Below the pieces are notes generated by a model. The model did no database searches. It saw only the letters and a list, made by a program, of their open reading frames with translations, and was not told the DNA's origin. A stretch of 10,828 nt of DNA from Desulfobacterales bacterium. GTDB taxonomy: Bacteria; Desulfobacterota; Desulfobacteria; Desulfobacterales; Desulfosalsimonadaceae. Position 1 is the stretch's first letter; every line of letters starts with the position of its first letter. The DNA lies in the NCBI GenBank assembly GCA_007135795.1, contig SLIE01000335.1, forward strand, positions 1-10,828. The letters run 5' to 3'. The position numbers were made by a program, and so were the translations under genes. Shown here piece after piece: positions 1-5,265 of this stretch.

Positions 1-1013
1 CTGCTGGCGTAGCCATATGCAAGATCAAGGTGTTTTTCAATTTCAGCAAGCAGCCTTTTTTTTTCCGGTTTGAGGATCTCCGGCTCCAGAACCCGAATGC
101 AGTTGACCTTGAATCTGACCATGGCACGGTAGCATTTATAAAAATCAATCAGCACGAACAGTTCTGCATCCCCCGTGCGCCGAATATACTCAGCGAGCAG
201 GTTACCCGCTATGCCGGCCGCCCCCCGACTGTCCAGATCCATGATCAGAAACGCCAGATCCGAAGCCACGTCCCCATAGCGGAAAGCGGGATTAAATTCG
301 ATGCAGTCAATAATCTGAACACCATCATTCATAAAATAAATATGGTCGGCCCGCAGATCACCATGGCAGTCTTGAATTTTTCCTGATACGGCTCGCTTGT
401 CAAACAGGGACTTCCGACGCAGCTGGAATGCCTTCACGGCTTCACGAACAATTTCAAAGATGCGCCTGTCAAAGATCTCTCCAGCAAAGGGGGCAGTCTG
501 CGTGAAATTTTTATCGCAATTGGATGAAATCACCTCCCATGTACCAAAATGTTTCACTTGCTGCGGATCTTCGGGCTGGTTATAAAATTTTATCAGCACA
601 TCAGCCAGGCTGTTGATTTCCCCCTGATGGATTTCATTGATTTCCAAGAGATGAACCATGGTGCGATTATCCGGAAGCCTTCGCATTTTAACGGCATATT
701 CCACAACAGGGCCAGGTCCATTCAGGCGATATGCACCATTTTCAAAGGTGATGGGAACAACACCCAGATAAACATTTTCAGTCAACCGACGATTTAATGA
801 CACTTCCTGGGAGCAGAAATAATTGCGGTGTTCAAGCGTTGTGAAATCCAGAAATTCAAGGTTAAGGGGCTTTTTGATTTTATAGACAAATTCACCGGCA
901 AGAAATACCTTTGAAATATGGGTTTCCCGAATCTCAACAGTGCTTATCGGATGCGGATAAAAAACCGGATCCTCCATTTGTTTGAAGATTTCAGCGGAGG
1001 AATCATGTGTCAT
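1..1013 (-). CDS. COG2187-type aminoglycoside-phosphotransferase-like kinase, N-terminal part (runs off left edge)
   Basis: An open minus-strand frame runs without a stop from ATG at 1013 to the window edge, giving about 337 residues; the C-terminus is missing. Residues 43-57 (VYKIKKPLNLEFLDF) and 81-88 (VYLGVVPI) are typical of the COG2187 family. CHGDLRADH at 216-224 is the kinase-like catalytic loop with D219 as likely catalytic base. IDCIEF at 235-240 supplies the metal-binding D236, followed by FRYGDVASDLAFL. The family adopts the aminoglycoside phosphotransferase fold. In many members a P-loop AAA ATPase domain of about 170 residues follows, which would lie outside this window. The substrate is unknown, and an antibiotic-resistance role should not be assumed. 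The gene is divergent from the aldehyde dehydrogenase. The start is preceded only by a weak ribosome-binding site (GGTAAG), but upstream sequence has no better in-frame start that I saw. Family assignment is confident; function is not. Confidence 0.85.
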   Translation of the reverse strand, partial: MTHDSSAEIFKQMEDPVFYPHPISTVEIRETHISKVFLAGEFVYKIKKPLNLEFLDFTTLEHRNYFCSQEVSLNRRLTENVYLGVVPITFENGAYRLNGPGPVVEYAVKMRRLPDNRTMVHLLEINEIHQGEINSLADVLIKFYNQPEDPQQVKHFGTWEVISSNCDKNFTQTAPFAGEIFDRRIFEIVREAVKAFQLRRKSLFDKRAVSGKIQDCHGDLRADHIYFMNDGVQIIDCIEFNPAFRYGDVASDLAFLIMDLDSRGAAGIAGNLLAEYIRRTGDAELFVLIDFYKCYRAMVRFKVNCIRVLEPEILKPEKKRLLAEIEKHLDLAYGYAS

Positions 1014-1293
1014 TAGGCTTACCAGAAAAATTACAAATATTATTCTATCTTGACAAAACCGCACCTGTCTAAAAAATAACGGGTACCGACAGCAAAGCAA
1101 ATCAAAAATAACAGCCCACTAAATTGCAACACCTGTTTTAACACAAATTAGTCGTATAAAGGTACAGCAGAAAAGAAAACGGATTGCCTGCAGCGTCCGT
1201 TATGATTATTAATATTGATGGCGTCGTAAAAAGTCGCGATCATACGGCTTTGTTAAAAGTTCCATCATACCACAACCCGAAAGAGGGCTTATC
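1014..1293. other. Divergent intergenic region between the kinase-like gene and the aldehyde dehydrogenase
   Basis: This 280-base AT-rich gap must carry the promoters of both flanking genes. On the minus strand, TTGTCA (complement of 1051-1056) lies 17 bases before TAATTT and close to the kinase-like start, a weak sigma-70-like candidate. On the plus strand a TATAAA at 1155-1160 could be a -10 box, but I find no acceptable -35 at 16-18 bases. The right part (1216-1265) contains a relic of the dispersed palindromic repeat described separately. No gene is visible. Confidence 0.4.
1216..1265. repeat. Relic of the dispersed palindromic repeat (copy 1)
   Basis: Positions 1216-1235 read TGATGGCGTCGTAAAAAGTC, matching the left end of the full element at 4847-4865 apart from one extra A. 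Positions 1252-1265 (GTTAAAAGTTCCAT) are an exact reverse complement of 4951-4964 inside the full element. The copy therefore holds one terminal repeat plus an internal piece in the opposite orientation, and lacks a recognisable right end. It lies just upstream of the aldehyde dehydrogenase ribosome-binding site. Confidence 0.7.
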
Positions 1294-2682
1294 ATGACGA
1301 CACCTGCATCCATGGCTCTGGAGTCCGTCAATCCTTCTACCGGAAAGATCATCCGGACTTATGAGGAATTTGACGATAAAGAGCTCGATGACGTATTGCT
1401 TAAAGTGGATGCCGCTCAAAAAAAATGGATACATACCCCTTTTTCTGAGCGTTCCGAGATCATGAAACGGGCAGCTGGTATTTTATTGAAAAACGCGGAC
1501 GCATACAGCCACCTGATGGCCGGGGAAATGGGGAAACCCCTGTCGGAAGGAAAAGCCGAGGTCGAAAAGTGTGCATGGGTCTGTAATTATTATGCAGATC
1601 ATGCACAGGGATTCCTGCGCGATGAAACCGTCACCACGGAAGCGTTAAAAAGCTATGTTCATTATGAACCAATCGGTGTTGTATTTGCGATCATGCCTTG
1701 GAACTTCCCGCTCTGGCAGGTATTCAGATTCGCATCGGCCGCCCTCATGACGGGCAATGGGGTTGCCTTGAAACATTCTGAAAACATAACCGGGTGTGCC
1801 CTTGCAATCGAGGCGATTTTCAAGGAAGCCGGCTTCCCGGAGAACCTGTTCAGGTCTCTCCTGATTACTCGGCATAAAGCCGAACAGGTTATACAAAATC
1901 CCGTTGTCAAAGCCATCACCCTGACGGGGAGCGTCGCGGCCGCAAGATCTGTTGCATCCATTGCGGGTGCCGCTCTCAAAAAAACCGTTATGGAGCTTGG
2001 CGGCAGTGATCCATACATTATACTGGGGGATGCGAACATTGACGATACCGTGGACAAATGCGTCCGATCGCGATTATTAAACAGCGGTCAGACCTGTATT
2101 GCCGCAAAGCGTTTCATCGTGGTTGAATCCATTTACGATGCATTTATCGAGAAATTTGTCGCATCGATGAAAGCAAAAACAATGGGAGATCCCTTCAAAA
2201 ATCCTGATATCGGGCCTCAGGCACGCTTCGATCTTCGCAACAACCTGCATCGACAGGTAACAAAGAGTGTAGAAATGGGGGCGAAAATCCTGACAGGCGG
2301 GGAGCTTCCGGATATGAGGGGCTATTTTTATCCCCCCACCGTGCTTGTGGGCGTCACGCGGGATATGCCGGTTTATCAAGAGGAAACCTTCGGACCGGTC
2401 GCCGCTGTCATTAAGGCCATGGATGAAACCGATGCAGTTGAAATCGCCAACGACACCCCTTATGGACTTGGTGCGGCCATATTTACAAAGGATATTGAAA
2501 AAGGGGAGCAACTCGCCCGTGAAAAAATCAATGCCGGCAACTGTTTTGTCAATGATTTCGTAAAATCAGATCCCCGCCTGCCGTTCGGTGGGGTCAAAAA
2601 CTCGGGTTATGGACGCGAATTATCAATAAACGGCATTCGGGAATTTACAAATATCAAGACCATCTATATTGGAAAATCATGA
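1294..2682 (+). CDS. NAD(P)-dependent aldehyde dehydrogenase, succinate-semialdehyde dehydrogenase (GabD1-like) type
   Basis: A complete cytoplasmic aldehyde dehydrogenase of 462 residues, close to the usual length of the short GabD1-like succinate-semialdehyde dehydrogenases (about 455). These enzymes oxidise an aldehyde to the carboxylate with NAD(P)+; succinate semialdehyde is the likely but unproven substrate. Visible landmarks are MPWNFPLWQ with N137 in the oxyanion hole, the cofactor loop TGSVAAAR at 211-218, the general base E234 in ELGGSDP, the nucleophile C268 in NSGQTCIAAKR, then EETFGPV and the C-terminal PFGGVKNSGYGRE. The segment VKSDPRLPFGG is characteristic of this subfamily. 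The Gly normally present in the cofactor loop is Ala (A217). ATG at 1294 is chosen because AGAGGG lies about 7 bases upstream; the ATG at 1312, where family alignments would start, has no such site. It is the only plus-strand gene and is convergent with the PocR gene. Confidence 0.92.
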   Translation: MTTPASMALESVNPSTGKIIRTYEEFDDKELDDVLLKVDAAQKKWIHTPFSERSEIMKRAAGILLKNADAYSHLMAGEMGKPLSEGKAEVEKCAWVCNYYADHAQGFLRDETVTTEALKSYVHYEPIGVVFAIMPWNFPLWQVFRFASAALMTGNGVALKHSENITGCALAIEAIFKEAGFPENLFRSLLITRHKAEQVIQNPVVKAITLTGSVAAARSVASIAGAALKKTVMELGGSDPYIILGDANIDDTVDKCVRSRLLNSGQTCIAAKRFIVVESIYDAFIEKFVASMKAKTMGDPFKNPDIGPQARFDLRNNLHRQVTKSVEMGAKILTGGELPDMRGYFYPPTVLVGVTRDMPVYQEETFGPVAAVIKAMDETDAVEIANDTPYGLGAAIFTKDIEKGEQLAREKINAGNCFVNDFVKSDPRLPFGGVKNSGYGRELSINGIREFTNIKTIYIGKS

Positions 2683-2757
2683 CAGCGAAATCGACTTATA
2701 AAAAATCTTACCATTCCGAATAAAGTGACGCGGAAGTCATCGTAACGGAGGGAGAAA

Positions 2758-2802
2758 ATGAAGGATGTACAATTTGACACGTCCATCCAGGAGCGATGGT
2801 AG
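2758..2802 (+). other. 14-codon mini-ORF with a strong Shine-Dalgarno site; possible gene stub or leader peptide
   Basis: Downstream of the aldehyde dehydrogenase stop, GGAGGGAG at about 2747-2754 lies just before ATG 2758. The frame encodes MKDVQFDTSIQERW and then TAG at 2800. The ribosome-binding site is better than those of most genuine genes here, which suggests selected translation or the preserved 5' end of a lost gene. No continuation is visible: the next 28 bases run into the end of the convergent PocR gene. It would be co-transcribed with the aldehyde dehydrogenase. I cannot assign a function. Confidence 0.35.
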
Positions 2803-2830
2803 AGCAATCGTGGACTTTTCCGGTAATCCT

Positions 2831-3418
2831 TCACTGCACAGGAGCAATTGCCGAAGTTTCCAAACCATAAAATCCATGTTTCCCTTCAATCATCTTCTTT
2901 CGTGAGAGTCCCATGTCTGATAACATTTCGACAAAACGGGTTAAAAAGTCAAGAATATCGTCAAGCTTGGCTGGCGTCAGTGTGGGAACCTTTTCCAGGG
3001 CATTAAGGTAATCAGTCTCGTTAAACCCAGCAAAACGCGCCTGACTGCTGAATTTTTCAATATCGGGGATATCCGGACGAACCAGAAGAAACTGTCCGGT
3101 AAACAATGTGGCAACATGACAACCGTCCACAATCACCGGAGCTGCCGCATCATACAGACCATTTGGACATTTACGCAGGGTGCGGGATTTTTTTCCTTTA
3201 AACAGCCCTGCCATTTCAGAGGTACTTTTCAGACAATTCCGGGCTGTTTTTTTATTAACCCGATGGAACCGGCTGCAAATCTCCTGCCAGCCGGAATCGG
3301 CAAGAATAGTACCGTTCTTGTCCAATAGCGAGGTGGATAATCCTGTTGCGTCATGGAACTCTTCGATCATTTTTTGCAGTTTCTCAAGATTCAAAAGATC
3401 TGTGATATTGTATTCCAT
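2831..3418 (-). CDS. Stand-alone PocR-domain ligand-binding protein
   Basis: This 195-residue soluble protein consists almost entirely of a PocR domain, a PAS-like small-molecule sensing module named after the propanediol-utilisation regulator PocR. The signature is clear: LEKLQKMIEEFHDATGLS at 11-28, then WQEICSRFHR at 44-53, a second Cys at 62, CPNGLYDAAAPVIVDG at 84-99, and HVATLFTGQF at 101-110. A C-terminal helical stretch to about 175 ends in SRKKM. The conserved C48, C62 and C84 are all present. There is no HTH, GGDEF, kinase or other output domain, and no membrane segment. The ATG at 3418 is preceded by GGGGG four bases upstream. The gene follows the single-domain receiver by 20 bases, so the two are almost certainly co-transcribed and probably work together. 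The ligand is unknown. Confidence 0.88.
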   Translation of the reverse strand: MEYNITDLLNLEKLQKMIEEFHDATGLSTSLLDKNGTILADSGWQEICSRFHRVNKKTARNCLKSTSEMAGLFKGKKSRTLRKCPNGLYDAAAPVIVDGCHVATLFTGQFLLVRPDIPDIEKFSSQARFAGFNETDYLNALEKVPTLTPAKLDDILDFLTRFVEMLSDMGLSRKKMIEGKHGFYGLETSAIAPVQ

Positions 3419-3438
3419 AGATCCCCCATCTTATTGGT

Positions 3439-3828
3439 TTACATTTCTGCCGATTTTTTAACTTCCGTAAAATCACGGAAGATCTTTATCGCATCGACAA
3501 GCTTTTCAATATCGATAGACTTATCGAAAAAATAATCCGCACCCAGTTTCATGCACCGCTCAAGATACTGGGGGTAGAAATAATTTGTAAATACAATAAC
3601 CATTGGCGGTTTGATATTGAATTGCATCGCCTTCAACACGTCAATGCCGGTACCCCCGGGCATTCGGATATCAAGGATGAGCACATCGGGGCGAATATCG
3701 GAAAGTGCTTCCATGGTCCGCTCGAAATTGCCGGCCTCAAAAACGATATCACCACATTGCAGTGAATCGATCATGTGAGTCAGGCGCCGACGCATAATAT
3801 CGGAATCATCAGCAATCAGTATTTTCAA
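3439..3828 (-). CDS. Single-domain response regulator (CheY-like receiver)
   Basis: This 129-residue protein is a receiver domain and nothing else. It has the acidic pair D7/D8 (IADDSD), the phosphoacceptor D53 in LILDIRMPG, the switch residue T81 in VFTNYF, and K103 in FFDKS. Such proteins pass a phosphoryl signal by protein-protein contact and do not bind DNA. The start is TTG at 3828: the sequence just before it, AGGGGA with a 6-base spacer, is a good ribosome-binding site. The nearby ATG at 3833 is out of frame and stops after two codons. It is the first gene of a pair with the PocR-domain gene. No kinase is directly coupled to it; the two-PAS kinase further upstream or an unlinked kinase may act on it. 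Confidence 0.9.
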   Translation of the reverse strand: MKILIADDSDIMRRRLTHMIDSLQCGDIVFEAGNFERTMEALSDIRPDVLILDIRMPGGTGIDVLKAMQFNIKPPMVIVFTNYFYPQYLERCMKLGADYFFDKSIDIEKLVDAIKIFRDFTEVKKSAEM

Positions 3829-3933
3829 AGCATTTCCCCTGAGTGAATCTGTAATGGAATTCTGTTACGGATAGTTTGATGATATTATGTCGAATCAACT
3901 ATTAAAGTGTTTTTAAGACCCGAAATTAAGACG

Positions 3934-3946
3934 TCCCTGTCAGGGA
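3934..3946. promoter_or_regulatory. Short palindrome TCCCTG-T-CAGGGA, possible operator
   Basis: Two perfect 6-base arms flank a single T, about 105 bases upstream of the receiver TTG start. A one-base loop is too tight for an RNA hairpin, which favours a protein-binding dyad if it is functional. A 13-base palindrome can also occur by chance, so support is weak. Confidence 0.25.
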
Positions 3947-4086
3947 TCAGAAACTGTAATAGATAACTTGGGAACAAATTGTGTGTGCAAATATTTAAAC
4001 TGTCTTTACTTAATATCTGTCTATCATGAAGGGAAAGGATTGGGTAGACGGTGCAAGCGGATTTTTCTGAGAGATATACGCCGGTC

Positions 4087-4112
4087 TAATTGTAGGTGTT
4101 TTCCTACAATTA
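4087..4112. promoter_or_regulatory. Perfect 10-bp inverted repeat containing a GacA-box-like TGTAGG-N6-CCTACA
   Basis: TAATTGTAGG at 4087-4096 and CCTACAATTA at 4103-4112 are exact inverted copies around a 6-base centre. The core TGTAGG-N6-CCTACA (4091-4108) has the layout of the GacA/UvrY box (TGTAAG-N6-CTTACA) with one change per arm. GacA is a NarL/FixJ-family regulator, the family of the gene ending 43 bases away at 4155. The site could be an operator used by that regulator to control the downstream receiver/PocR unit. Alternatively it is an mRNA hairpin at the regulator's 3' end; there is no T-run after it on the minus strand. Confidence 0.4.
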
Positions 4113-4154
4113 AACATATCGGCATAGCACGGATAACACTCCTGATATTTATCG

Positions 4155-4793
4155 TTATTCGTTTTCTACAAGATTGTGCTTTATGGCATAATGGATAAGT
4201 TGTGCATTGCCGCTCATTTTCATTTTATCGAGTATTCTTGAACGATATGTACTTACGGTTTTAGGACTTAAACACAAATGGCGAGCGATATCTGAAGGTG
4301 AATCACCTTTTGCAAGCATTATCATTACGGAAAATTCCCGGTCTGAAAGATTTTCATGCGGCAGCAGATCACTTTTGAATTCCAGCAGATCCGCCATCTG
4401 TTCCGCCAACCCCGTACTGATATAACGACCACCCTCAGCGGCTTTTCGAATAGCCGTAATCAATTCATCATGGGCCTTGTCCTTTGTGAGATAACCTGAG
4501 GCACCCGACCGAATCGCCCTTACAGCGTATTGCTGTTCAGGGTAAACGCTCAGGATCAGCACAGGAAGCTTGGGATTTTCCTGCTTAATCATCTTTAATA
4601 CATCGATCCAGTCCGGACCAGGCATCGATATATCTAAAATCACCACATCCGGTTTGTACCGTGATGATTTTTCAATGGCCTGATACCCGTCCACGGCTTC
4701 ATCCACAATCTCCATGTCCGCGATATCGGCAATGATTTTTTGAAGTCCCGCCCGCACAATAAAATGATCATCCGCAACAAGAATATGGATCAT
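4155..4793 (-). CDS. NarL/FixJ-family DNA-binding response regulator
   Basis: A full-length 212-residue two-domain regulator. The receiver domain (1-120) has D8/D9 in VADDH, the phosphoacceptor D54 in VILDISMPG, S82 and K104 in YLTKDKA. The LuxR-type helix-turn-helix spans about 148-192: LSDREFSVMIMLAKG opens the domain and IARHLCLSPKTVSTYRSRI holds the recognition helix. On phosphorylation such proteins dimerise and bind inverted repeats near target promoters. The ATG at 4793 is preceded by GGGGG with an 8-base spacer. The likely kinase is the HisKA_3-type protein upstream on the same strand, since HisKA_3 kinases usually pair with NarL-type regulators, but the two genes are 472 bases apart. 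Target genes are not known; the adjacent receiver/PocR pair and the liv operon are candidates. Confidence 0.93.
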   Translation of the reverse strand: MIHILVADDHFIVRAGLQKIIADIADMEIVDEAVDGYQAIEKSSRYKPDVVILDISMPGPDWIDVLKMIKQENPKLPVLILSVYPEQQYAVRAIRSGASGYLTKDKAHDELITAIRKAAEGGRYISTGLAEQMADLLEFKSDLLPHENLSDREFSVMIMLAKGDSPSDIARHLCLSPKTVSTYRSRILDKMKMSGNAQLIHYAIKHNLVENE

Positions 4794-4820
4794 CCATCAT
4801 TCCCCCGAAGCCCATGGTTT

Positions 4821-4840
4821 TGGGTTGAGTTGGGTTGAGT
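4821..4840. repeat. Tandem duplication of a 10-base unit
   Basis: TGGGTTGAGT occurs twice in exact tandem, 28 bases upstream of the NarL-type regulator ATG and directly next to the left end of the palindromic element. The 10-base spacing equals about one helical turn, so a regulator-binding direct repeat is possible. Replication slippage is the simpler explanation. Confidence 0.6.
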
Positions 4841-4845
4841 TTACC

Positions 4846-5008
4846 GTGATGGCGTCGTAAAAGTCCCATCTACTTCGTTGTAGCGATTTTAGATCCGATC
4901 GAAATACTATAAGTATGCCATCGCAAATGAAAAATCACTTCGCCTTGTATATGGAACTTTTAACTTAGCCATCTTCACCAATTTTGTGACTTTTTACGAA
5001 TCCATCAC
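4846..5008. repeat. Palindromic repeat element with terminal inverted repeats (MITE/REP-like), full copy
   Basis: The left end GTGATGGCGTCGTAAAAGTC (4846-4865) and the right end GACTTTTTACGAATCCATCAC (4988-5008) are inverted repeats differing by a CG/AT change and one A. The interior is also partly self-complementary: GCGATTTT near 4883 faces AAAAATCAC near 4931, and ATACT-ATA-AGTAT sits near the centre (4904-4916). The whole element could fold into one long imperfect hairpin. It encodes no protein. Partial relatives occur in two other gaps of this window, so it is a dispersed family. From memory, very similar sequences are common between genes of Desulfobacterales. If mobile, it is non-autonomous; no transposase gene is present here. 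Confidence 0.8.
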
Positions 5009-5064
5009 CCATGACAATCTCGTAAAAACCCCGCCGAGCGCATTGCAATGATATTTCAGCTGCC

Positions 5065-5092
5065 ATATTACATATAGCCATTACAAAGTAAA
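5065..5092 (-). promoter_or_regulatory. Possible sigma-70-type promoter reading towards the NarL-type regulator
   Basis: On the minus strand TTTACT (complement of 5087-5092) is followed after 16 bases by TAATAT (complement of 5065-5070), a 4/6 and 4/6 match to TTGACA and TATAAT. A transcript from here would cross the palindromic element before reaching the regulator start, giving a leader of about 265 bases. The region is AT-rich, so chance matches are expected. Confidence 0.2.
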
Positions 5093-5265
5093 AAGCACTG
5101 GCATCTTAAAAAAATACTTTCTCTTTAGCAAAACGTACCAATTGGGGACTTGATGAGTGCATCACTGTAAAAATCAATGTAAAAAATAATGCTTCAATGA
5201 AATGGGAATTGATGTCGGTGCATTAATGGGACTTTCGGATGTTCCGGGCCGTGCCTGCGAGACTC

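Larger units (their letters stand above)
3829..4154. other. 326-base intergenic region between the two response-regulator genes
   Basis: No plausible gene is present on either strand. The gap contains two palindromes described separately: TCCCTG-T-CAGGGA at 3934-3946 and the larger 4087-4112 hairpin. On the minus strand CATAAT (complement of 3884-3889) is a plausible -10 element about 55 bases before the receiver start, but its -35 region is poor. The region probably holds the promoter of the receiver/PocR pair and the 3' end of the NarL-type regulator transcript. No hairpin is followed by a T-run, so no factor-independent terminator is called. Confidence 0.4.
4794..5265. other. 472-base intergenic region between the histidine kinase and NarL-type regulator genes
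   Basis: No gene is visible on either strand. It contains a tandem 10-base repeat (4821-4840), the full palindromic element (4846-5008), and an AT-rich stretch (about 5010-5220) with a possible promoter reading towards the regulator. The short dyad TGATG-N4-CATCA at 5151-5164 is probably chance. No hairpin with a T-run follows the kinase stop at 5266, so the kinase transcript may continue into the regulator. Confidence 0.5.

Noticed and set aside
1..1013. Aminoglycoside resistance gene
   Set aside because: The protein has an APH-like kinase core but its other motifs fit the COG2187 family, for which an antibiotic substrate is not established.
3841..4086. Csr/Rsm-type small RNA controlled by the GacA-like box
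   Set aside because: The minus strand downstream of the box has almost no GGA motifs, and the plus strand, which has several, would place the box at the wrong end.
3968..4198. 76-codon plus-strand frame in the gap between the regulators
   Set aside because: It starts at TTG without a ribosome-binding site, has no recognisable family features and overlaps the end of the NarL-type regulator gene.
5151..5164. TGATG-N4-CATCA dyad
   Set aside because: A 5-bp stem in AT-rich sequence is expected by chance and has no supporting context.
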